Shown here piece by piece: positions 1-7,558 of a stretch of 10,093 nt of DNA. Source of the DNA: Sulfurospirillaceae bacterium (GTDB taxonomy: Bacteria; Campylobacterota; Campylobacteria; Campylobacterales; Sulfurospirillaceae); NCBI GenBank assembly GCA_028705785.1, contig JAQWCT010000081.1, positions 1 to 10,093 of the forward strand. Reading direction: 5' to 3'. Made by a program: the position numbers and the translations under genes. How positions within the stretch are numbered: position 1 is the stretch's first letter; each line of letters begins with the position of its first letter. The notes under the pieces are model-generated. The model saw only the letters and a list, made by a program, of their open reading frames with translations. It made no database searches and was not told the DNA's origin.

Positions 1-278
1 CTTCACGCGGTAAAGAATTGCTCAAATCTACCCTTATTGCCTATGCTAAAAAGATGCACAATCTCACGATTGATACGATTTATATCAAAGACCTTATTGT
101 TAAAACAAACCCTTCGGTGAAAGAAATCGTTGATGCACTGAAAAAAGAGGGGTTATTTCAACAAAACAATAGCGCCCCAAAACAACAATCGCAACAACAG
201 CAGTCATCAAATAACTTTTTAGCGCCACCGTTGCCACGAAAACTACCACTTCCAAATGAAGATGCCGTTAATTTTTAA
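1..278 (+). CDS. 3' end of an unrecognised gene with a Gln/Pro-rich tail (partial)
   Basis: The frame is open to the left edge (first complete codon at base 3), so this is probably the C-terminal part of a longer protein. A TTG at 18 could start an 86-residue protein, but no convincing ribosome binding site precedes it. The visible part begins SRGKELLKS, continues as a mixed Lys-rich alpha/beta segment of about 50 residues, and ends in a low-complexity Gln/Ser/Asn stretch followed by a Pro-rich tail (LAPPLPRKLPLP). I see no signal peptide or membrane segment. I do not recognise the family and assign no function. Its TAA (276-278) overlaps the stop codon of the convergent minus-strand gene by four bases, and no Rho-independent terminator is visible between them. 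Confidence 0.6.
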   Translation, partial: SRGKELLKSTLIAYAKKMHNLTIDTIYIKDLIVKTNPSVKEIVDALKKEGLFQQNNSAPKQQSQQQQSSNNFLAPPLPRKLPLPNEDAVNF

Positions 279-640
279 TGGTGATCACAACTATGATTTG
301 GATCTATCTTTGCAGTTTTACCTGCTAGAAAATCTCTAAGTGAATCTTCAACAATAGTGTTTTTTTCATCAAAATAAACATCAATTCCCACTGCTAAAAA
401 CTTTTTCAAAGGCTCACCACCGATGCCAGAAACAACCAGCGTATCTGCACCTAAAGCTTGGATGTTAGCCACAGCATTAGCACATCCACCCGTTGCATGA
501 CCTGGGTTTTTGTGTACAAGAACATCTTTAACGATACCATCTTCTACTTTGATAGCCGTATAAAAACTCGCTTTACCAAAATGAGCACCTCGTTTTGCAC
601 CTAACCCATCTTCTTTCATGGTTGGAAATATAATAGTCAT
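275..640 (-). CDS. NifX/NifB C-terminal-type (dinitrogenase FeMo-cofactor biosynthesis fold) small protein
   Basis: A 121-residue cytoplasmic protein with the layout of the Nitro_FeMo-Co family (NifX, NafY, the NifB C-terminal domain and free-standing homologues). Visible marks are the N-terminal strand MTIIFPT, the GAHFGKASFY segment (residues 18-27), the loop NPGHATGGCANAV (45-57, with His48 and Cys53), and the strand TLVVSGIGGEP (67-77). The family binds iron-sulfur or FeMo-cofactor precursors. Stand-alone members also occur in organisms without nitrogenase and are of uncertain role, so nitrogen fixation should not be assumed. The tail NHSCDHH adds one Cys and three His and could bind metal. 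ATG at 638-640 has an AAGGA site (complement of 647-651) seven bases upstream. It is divergent from the pilus locus, which gives no clear functional link. The family call is good; the role is open. Confidence 0.85.
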   Translation of the reverse strand: MTIIFPTMKEDGLGAKRGAHFGKASFYTAIKVEDGIVKDVLVHKNPGHATGGCANAVANIQALGADTLVVSGIGGEPLKKFLAVGIDVYFDEKNTIVEDSLRDFLAGKTAKIDPNHSCDHH

Positions 641-668
641 AAATTATCCTTTTTATAATTTTAAATGA

Positions 669-677
669 ATTTTATCA
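669..677 (-). promoter_or_regulatory. Candidate sigma-70 extended -10 promoter for the NifX-like gene
   Basis: On the minus strand these bases read TGATAAAAT, an extended -10 element (TGnTAAAAT) like those of Campylobacterota housekeeping promoters, where the -35 box is poorly conserved. The predicted start of transcription is near 662, giving a leader of about 20 bases before ATG 640. The half-palindrome TCAT-A-ATGA (675-683) touches its upstream edge. Confidence 0.45.
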
Positions 678-718
678 TAATGAATATTAAATGAGTGAAA
701 ACAAATTATCAAATAGTG

Positions 719-727
719 TGGTAAAAT
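719..727 (+). promoter_or_regulatory. Candidate sigma-70 extended -10 promoter for the adhesin/pilus operon
   Basis: The bases read TGGTAAAAT, an extended -10 element. Transcription would start near 734, leaving about 26 leader bases that include a strong AAGGAGAG ribosome binding site (746-753) six bases before ATG 760. There is no recognisable -35 box, as is common in this phylum. Together with the minus-strand element at 669-677 it divides the 119-base AT-rich intergenic region between the two divergent genes. Confidence 0.5.
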
Positions 728-759
728 AGCATTACTTTAATCAACAAGGAGAGAAAATA

Positions 760-3700
760 ATGCAAAAAGTATATTTAATTTTAGTATTTCTACTTTTGGC
801 GATTTCTCAAACATTTGGTGCAACAAGAACTGTGTGCTCAAGCGGCGCCACTTATACAACCATTCAAGCGGCTATTACAGCGGCAAGTGCTGGAGATACG
901 ATTTCAATATGCGACGGCACTTACAATGAACGCAATATTCAAATTAGTAAAAATAATCTTACGATACTTGGTGCAAGTGGTAACAGAGACAATGTTATTA
1001 TAAATCGCTCAGGTGATAATATTTTTGTTATTAAAGCGGCTAATGCTACGATTAAAAACCTCACGATTGTTTCATCAACTTATGGTATTAGGGATAACTA
1101 TCAAGCAAGTGGTTCACATACATTTGAAAACCTTGTTTTCAATACAACTGATACAAGCATTTACTTATCAAATACTGCATCTGCGTGTACATTTAAAAAC
1201 TTAGCTATTACAACCAATATCAGCGGTATTTATTTGGATTGGAGTATCAATGGTGCACATACTTTTCAAAACATTACTATTTCTGCACGAGATAATTATG
1301 GTATTTATGCGGCAAGGGGTGCAGATAGTTTTTCGAATATTACCATTACATCTGGTAATACAGGAATTTACCTAGGGAGTAAGTATTTAGCAACATTTGA
1401 TACGATAGCCATTACAAATAGTGATGGATATGGTATTAATTTAAATAGTACTGAAGATTATTCCCATAACCATACTTTTTCAAATCTTTCTATTGATTCA
1501 TACGATACAGGCTTATATGTTGAAAAAGGTAACAAAGTTACGGTTCAAAATAGTAAGATAGATAGTTCTGCAGGTTATGGTGTATATTTTGAATCAGCAG
1601 TAAATGGTGCGCATGAATTTTCTAATATCACTATCAGTTCGTACTATACAGGGATTTATTGCCTTTCTGGATTGGCGCTGATTGAGGATTTTGATATTAC
1701 TAGCGAAGCTTGGTATGGAATCCAAATTCCTAATGATAGAAATACAATCATTCATCGTGGTACGATAGCATCGCATCGCTATAGTATTTATATTACGAAT
1801 GGATCAAGTAAAACAGTGACTATTGAAGATGCGATTCTTTCTTCTCAAATATCAAGAGGAATATACCTTGTTGCGTGTTCTTCTGCACTGATTAATCGTG
1901 TATGTATCACTAAGGCAACTAATGGCATCTATACTGCGTGGAATGCTAATAGTGTTACTATCACAAACACTAAAATTGATGGTAATACTGATGATGGTGT
2001 TTCTATCAATTCCAATTCAAGTTCAGGAACAAAAGCCACTGTAACCAACAATTGTTTTTTAAAATCACCTTTTGCCGAGCGCAATAACGCAGCGCATGTT
2101 TTTACAGGTAATTATTGGAATGGCACTGTCCCTAGTGGCTATGATACTTCACCACTTTCGAGTTGCCCTGTAAGCTCTTGTTATGTGGCAAATCCCTCTG
2201 CTATTGTGAATTATCGTATGGATGAATGTACTTGGAAAGGAACAAGTGGAGAAGTTCAAGATAATAGTGGAAATGATTATAATGCTACGGCAAAAGGTAC
2301 AACGCTACCTCTACTGTCAAATCAAATCATCAACAATGGCGCACTTTTTCAAAGAGTAAAACAGCAATATGTTCAAATCCCTATTTTACAAGTTAATAAG
2401 CCAAACTTTAATAATGGTTTTACTGTGACAGCGTGGGCAAAATTTTCAGGAAATGCGAGTGATGGCTCTTGGGAGCGTATTTTTGATTTTGGAAATGGAG
2501 ATAGTGCCAACAATATATTTTTAGGCAGACAGGATACAAGTAATAATCTTGTTCTTGGTATTCACGAATCAACAAGTGGAGATCAATATTTAGTTGCTAC
2601 AGGTGCTATTTCAGATACAAATTGGCATTTGTGGGCTGTTTCTTGTAATGGTGCTTCGTGTATACTCTATAAAGATGGCGTTAACATAGCATCATCTACT
2701 ACGATGAAAATACCTTCAAATATCGCACGAACGAGTAATTATATTGGAAAAAGCAACTGGCCTGATGCTTATTTTGAAGGTGGAATTGATGAGTTTAAGG
2801 TTTTTGATGAGAGTTTAAGTACGACTCAGATTGCAACTATTTATGCCAATGAGTTGGCTAAGAAAAATTACGATGGGAACATAAGAAATGGTATCGTATG
2901 TAAAAGTATTTGTAAAAGTATTAAAGATGAATATGCAACGACTACTAATGGCTATTATTATGTCAATGAAGCTATTGCAAGTGCATTCAATCTAAAGCCC
3001 TTTGAGATTTACTGTGAGGGAATGAACACTGACACGAATATCACACAATATTTGCCAACAGTCATTAATCAAAGCAATTCAGCCAATAGCAATTTTAAAT
3101 TCAATGCAATTGTTAACTCAAAGTATTATACTTCAACTGATAAGACTTATTTTAAAAAAATAAAAATTGATGAAAATGTATCTGCTGCATCAGATTTTAT
3201 GACAAGCGGTTTTTCCAATATTAATTTAGTAGGTACTCCATTCCAACTTGATTTAGATAATACTACATTCGGAACATGTGATAGTGCTACAGATAGAAGT
3301 AAATTACGAATAGGACATTATAATCAAGCGATAAAAATTGACCCAACCATTGAAACAAAAACATATTGTACAGCTTCTAAAATGCCCTTTAAACAGATAT
3401 CCAATTATTATGCCAAAGATGCTCATAGCAATTTAACAACCTGCGCTCAAATCGCACAGAATTCAACATCGAGACCACCAAGCGGTTATTATTTACTCAA
3501 AAAAGCCAAACAAACAGTGGGAGAAGGAAATTATATTGTTGCTTATTGCGAGATGAATCCTCCTGTTGAAAAACAGATATGGACACTCTTTTTAGCACTA
3601 GATGCTCAAACAACCGATCAAAAAAGTGATGTTGTCAATGGGAATGATACTTGTTCAAGAGTAGGGTATTCTTTTTTTACACCTAACCAAAAATCGGTTA

Positions 3701-5997
3701 TGGATGCGGCACGAGGCTTTTTGTATGACAGAAAAAGTGAATGGTCAGATTATACGGGAACGGTTAAAGAGTATTTTACTGATTATGGTATTGAGGGTTG
3801 GGCGACCAATGACACAACATCAATATATAAACCCAATCCTATCCCAAACGGTCCAATGTGGCCTTATGGTCCATTTGGGATTTACAAGCCAACAGGTGCG
3901 GGGTCATCAGGAAATAAACTCATTGCCATGAGCACCACTTTTTTAAGTGCAGTTGATAAAAACGATAGTTTTGGCTCATTGGATAGTATAGGCTGGAAGA
4001 GTGTTTTACCTGAAATTAGCCCTACTTATACAGATACATGGTGGGTGACCGATATCGCTGCGGGTTATGCTAGAAATACGAGTGGTCATTTAGTGAGTGT
4101 GGCATCAAGTATTGAGCCAAATGGTGATTATGATGCCAACAATTGGATGGGTTGGTTTGCTGATACCAATGGGTATATTATTCATTATAATGACCAAAAT
4201 GGTGCTAACCGTTATCGTTATAGCAACTATATGTGTACAAGTCAAGATATGTATACTATTGTAGATACTTCATGGGATACTTGGGGCTTTGATGCTTGGG
4301 ACCTTACTAAAAGCATCTCTTTGCGGACGATATCGACTAAAAAAGTAGCAGAAAATTTTTCCTTAACCATAGCCTCTCTTAACAGTGCCAATACGGCACT
4401 TAGCGACTTTAATGGTACAGTTTGCGTGCGCATCGTTGATGATACGAATCTCTCATTAAATGGTAGTGGTACATCTTTGTATTTTAATGGCATTCAAACG
4501 AAAACAGCCTCAAATTTCAACATCACCAAAGCAGTGAAGGATGCGAGAGTACTCTTAAATTGGAAAGAAAATGTTAATACAACTTGTCCATTATCAGCAG
4601 ATGCAAATAGAACTTTGGCCACAGATAATTTTGCGATACGCCCAGATAGATTTACGATTTCTAATGCAACACAGGCATTTGCAGGGGAGAATTTCCCATT
4701 AGACTTTAAAGCCCTTAATACTTTAAGTGCAAATAGTGCAAATTATAATGAAACGAAAGATAGCTCATTTGAAATCAATGCTGTCATCGGACGAAGTGGA
4801 TGCGATAGTGGTACATTTACGGTATCCAATTTTAGCTTTATGGAAGGGCAAAAATCAGCTGTTGATACTGTTTTCTCTGATGTAGGAGATATTAATATCT
4901 CCATTGCAGAAAAAGTTGGATCTGAATTTGCCAAAATCGATATAAGTGATACAAGTGATACAAGTCGTTTGATTAGCCCAGCAATACTGGTTGTAACCGT
5001 TGATCCTTATGAACTTGTTGTGACTGATGCAAACTTTACAGCCTCAACAGGGCAGAATTGGCTTTATGATGCTAATGTAAGTGATATGTTCGTCACTGCT
5101 CATGCAACAGTTCAAGCCAATAATATGCAGCATGTAGAGGTGCTTAATTTTACAAATGCATGTTATGCCCAGCCTGTAGATTTAACTTTTTTCTATGATC
5201 TAAATAACACGAATGCTAATGCTACTTTATCGTATGCTACCGTTAATGGGACTATGGCGAATTTATCAAAACTATTTGTTGATGTCGATAAAACTATAAA
5301 GATTCCTACAGCACTCTTTACAACGGCACATGCCAGTGCGGATTATCGTTTTAATGTTGATAGAGCGTTCAATATTCCACTAAGCCCCATCGATATGGCA
5401 TTAAGAGAAGTGCAAGTGGACCTACCGGCTGTATCAAAAATTGTGACTAATAGGACGGCTGGAATAGGCCAGCATTTTTATTATGGTCGTGTCAAAACAA
5501 AAGATGTTGTAACTGATAAAACATTAGTGCCACACCTTTTACATGTAGAGGTTTATTCTCCAACAATAGCTCCCAATGGTTTTTACCAAAGTAGTTTGAA
5601 TTGGTACATCAATGCTAGTGATGATGGAACGACAGGTTTTGTAGATGGAAATTTTAGTGGGAATAGAGGTTTTATTAACAATCAACCATCTACATCTATT
5701 GCAGTAACGGGAAGCGGTGTATTAACCGACGGCATTTTAAGGTTTAATATCAACAATCTTTTAGGTGAACAAACTTCGACAGTGCATGTGGATGTTCCTT
5801 ATTGGCTTTGGAACAGTAACATTGGAGATTATAACAACAGTACTGGTTCAACCTGTGCTAATCATCCTTGCTTTAACTACAAATACAGCAGAGATGTTGA
5901 TGCTATTGGGATAAGAAGCGGTACACCGAGCGGTTCGACCATCGGTAAAGACTATAATGCAAGTTACCAAAAAACGGGAGTCAAGACATTTAGATGA
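760..5997 (+). CDS. Large secreted MshQ-like pilus adhesin: beta-helix, LamG, GON-like module, MshQ-like C-terminus
   Basis: A 1745-residue exported protein. Residues 1-20 form a signal peptide (MQKVYLILVFLLLAISQTFG). Residues 26-60 match the start of pectate-lyase-like beta-helices (TIQAAITAASAGDTISICDGTY), and about 14 helix rungs follow to residue 420. Residues 475-700 look like a LamG/concanavalin domain, ending GGIDEFKVFDESLS. Residues 714-870 resemble a GON domain: C718, FEIYCEGM (748-755), INLVGTPFQLD. Residues 870-1170 hold a second Cys-paired module (C895...SGYYLL...YCEM around C930) and a Trp/Tyr-rich stretch. From about 1190 the rest resembles the MshQ C-terminal region, with NFAIRPDRF (1290-1298) and VPYWLW (1679-1684). 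MshQ-like proteins accompany MSHA pilus genes, and a tip or surface adhesin is the likely role. It carries 14 D-X-N-X-S/T sequons, all after residue 500. The stop overlaps the next start (ATGA). The ligand is unknown; the GON call rests on remembered motifs. Confidence 0.8.
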   Translation: MQKVYLILVFLLLAISQTFGATRTVCSSGATYTTIQAAITAASAGDTISICDGTYNERNIQISKNNLTILGASGNRDNVIINRSGDNIFVIKAANATIKNLTIVSSTYGIRDNYQASGSHTFENLVFNTTDTSIYLSNTASACTFKNLAITTNISGIYLDWSINGAHTFQNITISARDNYGIYAARGADSFSNITITSGNTGIYLGSKYLATFDTIAITNSDGYGINLNSTEDYSHNHTFSNLSIDSYDTGLYVEKGNKVTVQNSKIDSSAGYGVYFESAVNGAHEFSNITISSYYTGIYCLSGLALIEDFDITSEAWYGIQIPNDRNTIIHRGTIASHRYSIYITNGSSKTVTIEDAILSSQISRGIYLVACSSALINRVCITKATNGIYTAWNANSVTITNTKIDGNTDDGVSINSNSSSGTKATVTNNCFLKSPFAERNNAAHVFTGNYWNGTVPSGYDTSPLSSCPVSSCYVANPSAIVNYRMDECTWKGTSGEVQDNSGNDYNATAKGTTLPLLSNQIINNGALFQRVKQQYVQIPILQVNKPNFNNGFTVTAWAKFSGNASDGSWERIFDFGNGDSANNIFLGRQDTSNNLVLGIHESTSGDQYLVATGAISDTNWHLWAVSCNGASCILYKDGVNIASSTTMKIPSNIARTSNYIGKSNWPDAYFEGGIDEFKVFDESLSTTQIATIYANELAKKNYDGNIRNGIVCKSICKSIKDEYATTTNGYYYVNEAIASAFNLKPFEIYCEGMNTDTNITQYLPTVINQSNSANSNFKFNAIVNSKYYTSTDKTYFKKIKIDENVSAASDFMTSGFSNINLVGTPFQLDLDNTTFGTCDSATDRSKLRIGHYNQAIKIDPTIETKTYCTASKMPFKQISNYYAKDAHSNLTTCAQIAQNSTSRPPSGYYLLKKAKQTVGEGNYIVAYCEMNPPVEKQIWTLFLALDAQTTDQKSDVVNGNDTCSRVGYSFFTPNQKSVMDAARGFLYDRKSEWSDYTGTVKEYFTDYGIEGWATNDTTSIYKPNPIPNGPMWPYGPFGIYKPTGAGSSGNKLIAMSTTFLSAVDKNDSFGSLDSIGWKSVLPEISPTYTDTWWVTDIAAGYARNTSGHLVSVASSIEPNGDYDANNWMGWFADTNGYIIHYNDQNGANRYRYSNYMCTSQDMYTIVDTSWDTWGFDAWDLTKSISLRTISTKKVAENFSLTIASLNSANTALSDFNGTVCVRIVDDTNLSLNGSGTSLYFNGIQTKTASNFNITKAVKDARVLLNWKENVNTTCPLSADANRTLATDNFAIRPDRFTISNATQAFAGENFPLDFKALNTLSANSANYNETKDSSFEINAVIGRSGCDSGTFTVSNFSFMEGQKSAVDTVFSDVGDINISIAEKVGSEFAKIDISDTSDTSRLISPAILVVTVDPYELVVTDANFTASTGQNWLYDANVSDMFVTAHATVQANNMQHVEVLNFTNACYAQPVDLTFFYDLNNTNANATLSYATVNGTMANLSKLFVDVDKTIKIPTALFTTAHASADYRFNVDRAFNIPLSPIDMALREVQVDLPAVSKIVTNRTAGIGQHFYYGRVKTKDVVTDKTLVPHLLHVEVYSPTIAPNGFYQSSLNWYINASDDGTTGFVDGNFSGNRGFINNQPSTSIAVTGSGVLTDGILRFNINNLLGEQTSTVHVDVPYWLWNSNIGDYNNSTGSTCANHPCFNYKYSRDVDAIGIRSGTPSGSTIGKDYNASYQKTGVKTFR
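1051..2013 (+). repeat. About 14 right-handed beta-helix rungs encoded in the adhesin
   Basis: The translated region (residues 98-418) repeats a pattern of about 23 residues, roughly F-x-N-I-T-I-(x6-8)-G-I-Y. Clear units include FQNITIS, FSNITIT, FSNLSID and FSNITIS, each followed by G-I-Y, G-L-Y or similar. Four units begin with an extra turn: SGSHTF near residue 118, NGAHTF near 164, NHTF near 238 and NGAHEF near 282. At DNA level the units are diverged and share only short words, so this is an old protein repeat and not a recent tandem duplication. Later rungs (after about residue 300) are less regular. Confidence 0.7.
3842..3880. repeat. Imperfect inverted repeat inside the adhesin gene
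   Basis: Arms 3842-3855 (TCCCAAACGGTCCA) and 3867-3880 (TGGTCCATTTGGGA) are complementary at 12 of 14 positions around an 11-base loop. The segment encodes IPNGPMWPYGPFGI, a near-palindromic Gly/Pro peptide, which could by itself explain the symmetry. No T-tract follows, so it is not a Rho-independent terminator. Confidence 0.5.
4945..4965 (+). repeat. Short 9-base tandem repeat in the adhesin gene
   Basis: The unit AGTGATACA occurs twice (4945-4953 and 4954-4962), followed by a partial AGT. It encodes SDTSDTS and keeps the reading frame. With so few copies it is a minor slippage trace, and as a multiple of three it would not act as an on/off phase switch. Confidence 0.6.
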
Positions 5998-6635
5998 GAA
6001 AAGGCATATCGCTGATTGAGCTTATTTTTACCATCGTTATTATCGCTGTTGTTTTTACGGTGATACCAAAAATCGTTTTGGCTTTGAATAAAAGTGATGA
6101 ATTTTCTATCAAGCAAGATGCGCTTTTTAATGGTATAACGATGATGCAGATGATAACGCATCTTGCTTGGGATGAAAATGGTACACAGAGTAATGATATA
6201 TTAAATACTACTGGAAGTCCACAATTTGCGTGCGATGCAATAACACATTATCGAGTAGGTGGATTTAGAGGCTCGCGAAATTGTGAGAATAATGTGAGTG
6301 TTTCAGCCATTCTTGGCCCTGATGCTGAAGGTAGCCAATCTTTTTACAATGATATTGATGATTTTTTTGATGGAGTTGATACCAATACCTCTATTTATCG
6401 CTTACATGTAAATGCAAGATACATCGCAGATACTTTCACTTATAATGGGCAAAATGCAACTATTATTTTAAATAGCACCGCTATGCCACTAGGTCAAAGT
6501 ACTAATATCAAATATATAGATATCAACATCACCTACCAAGGTAAAAAAACAGCTCTTCAAGGGACAGCTATTTCGCAGTTTGCTTTTGCTTCAGCCAACA
6601 TCGGTAAATTTTATATCTATAAAAGGGCGTGGTGA
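5994..6635 (+). CDS. Prepilin-like minor pilin, MshD-like
   Basis: A 213-residue prepilin. The leader MRKG is followed by ISLIELIFTIVIIAVVF, with Glu at mature position +5 and a hydrophobic N-terminal helix, so a prepilin peptidase should cut after Gly4 and leave Ile at +1. The globular part contains FYNDIDDFFDG (residues 117-127), which recalls the YNDVDDYNG-type motif of MshD and related minor pilins, and a possible disulfide pair, C80 and C97. It carries four bacterial N-glycosylation sequons, at N62, N100, N131 and N178. ATG 5994 overlaps the adhesin stop (ATGA). The nearest purine-rich site, GGGAG at 5976-5980, is rather far, so translation is probably coupled to the adhesin. The prepilin class is secure; the MshD assignment is tentative. 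Confidence 0.88.
   Translation: MRKGISLIELIFTIVIIAVVFTVIPKIVLALNKSDEFSIKQDALFNGITMMQMITHLAWDENGTQSNDILNTTGSPQFACDAITHYRVGGFRGSRNCENNVSVSAILGPDAEGSQSFYNDIDDFFDGVDTNTSIYRLHVNARYIADTFTYNGQNATIILNSTAMPLGQSTNIKYIDINITYQGKKTALQGTAISQFAFASANIGKFYIYKRAW
6624..6627 (+). promoter_or_regulatory. Ribosome binding site that selects ATG 6635 over GTG 6629 or 6632
   Basis: AGGG within AAAAGGG lies seven bases before ATG 6635, but only one or four bases before the in-frame GTG codons at 6629 and 6632. The ATG start also gives the canonical leader MKRG. I therefore place the start at 6635, overlapping the previous stop by one base (TGATG). Confidence 0.65.
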
Positions 6636-7558
6636 TGAAAAGAGGATTTACCCTACTTGAGATGATTGTTACCATCGTTATTTTAGGGATTTTGAGTGCT
6701 GGAACTTTTGTCTCTTTACAGCATCTTTACCTCAGAAGTGCAAAGTCTAAAGCGCTGAGTGACCTCTCAGTAGAGTCACAAGTGATTGTTGATCAAATCT
6801 CAGCATTGATGTATGATAGAGTACCAAGCTCCGTCATAGGCTATAATGGAACCAATAATTTTGAGTCCATCTATGCTTTGAATAATAGTTTTACGATTTT
6901 AGAATGGATAGGAATAGCAAGTGAAGCGCATAAAATAGGGGCTTACAGTGGTTTTGTCGATATGAATGCATCTGATGGCGCAACTTTGAGACTTTCAACA
7001 TTTGACATCAATCAAACGAAACTTACCAATTCTATGACATCAAAGTTTGCTCATCCGCTAGGAGGTTTGGCCCTTGTTTTTTCAGGTGCTTTTGATGATG
7101 GTTCTATATATGATGATTTTAACACTAGCTTTGGATGGCATAGAAATGACAATGTGCATGATCAAATATGGCATATTCAAGCATTCAATGATGATGGCAA
7201 TATTACACTTCTGAACAAACCTGACGAAATTTACGAAAAATACTATCTAGTTGATAGTGCTTATGCTGTAGCAAGAGGGGCAGATGTAAATGTTTCAGCA
7301 TGTAATGTTTTTGAAACAATTTCTGATGATACTCTATTTTTATTTTATGATTATCGTCCATGGGAAGGAGAGACTTTTTGTGGTGATAGGGGTGCAAATG
7401 GTATACATACGGGAGGTACGACCATCCTCTCAAAAAATGTCAGTGGATTTGGAGCGGGGGTTATCAATGGGACTATTTATTTTAACTTGACGATGAATAA
7501 ACAGATAAGAGGCAGTGATAACAATGTCACCATCTCCAAACAAAAGGCGGTTTACTGA
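6635..7558 (+). CDS. Prepilin-like minor pilin, MshO-like
   Basis: A 307-residue prepilin with a textbook N-terminus: leader MKRG, then FTLLEMIVTIVILGILSAG, with Phe +1 and Glu +5. After the hydrophobic helix, a segment around residues 49-66 (VDQISALMYDRVPSSVIG) resembles the RVPxSV region of MshO-type minor pilins (from memory). At about 300 residues it is long for a pilin, which also fits MshO and the large minor pilins such as GspK-, GspJ- and PilW-type. Cys222 and Cys247 (SACNVF, ETFCGDRG) may form a disulfide. Six D-X-N-X-S/T sequons lie at N111, N126, N163, N189, N219 and N297, the highest count of the four prepilins. It starts in a TGATG overlap and ends in another. A priming or tip-complex subunit is the likely role. 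Confidence 0.88.
   Translation: MKRGFTLLEMIVTIVILGILSAGTFVSLQHLYLRSAKSKALSDLSVESQVIVDQISALMYDRVPSSVIGYNGTNNFESIYALNNSFTILEWIGIASEAHKIGAYSGFVDMNASDGATLRLSTFDINQTKLTNSMTSKFAHPLGGLALVFSGAFDDGSIYDDFNTSFGWHRNDNVHDQIWHIQAFNDDGNITLLNKPDEIYEKYYLVDSAYAVARGADVNVSACNVFETISDDTLFLFYDYRPWEGETFCGDRGANGIHTGGTTILSKNVSGFGAGVINGTIYFNLTMNKQIRGSDNNVTISKQKAVY

Noticed and set aside
275..640. Evidence for nitrogen fixation in this organism
   Set aside because: Stand-alone members of this family are widespread without nitrogenase, and no other nif-like gene is in the window.
1051..2013. CRISPR-like array or DNA tandem repeat under the beta-helix
   Set aside because: The units are conserved only at protein level, vary in length and sequence at DNA level, and lie within one reading frame.
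3842..3880. Inverted repeat inside the adhesin gene as a transcription terminator or attenuator
   Set aside because: No run of T follows either arm, it lies deep in a long open frame, and the encoded near-palindromic Gly/Pro peptide accounts for the symmetry.
4242..4934. Minus-strand open frames of 83 and 63 residues within the adhesin gene
   Set aside because: They lack ribosome binding sites and recognisable protein features, and are overlapped by the well-supported plus-strand domain sequence.
4945..4965. Tandem repeat as a phase-variation tract
   Set aside because: The unit is nine bases, so changes in copy number keep the frame; there are only two full copies.
5964..6161. Minus-strand 65-residue open frame across the adhesin/prepilin junction
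   Set aside because: It is the complement of a clear prepilin N-terminus and of the adhesin tail; its composition (His, Lys, Ile-rich) is that of a shadow frame.
7203..7490. Overlapping short frames on both strands within the MshO-like gene
   Set aside because: No ribosome binding sites; the MshO-like frame has coherent pilin features and sequons throughout.
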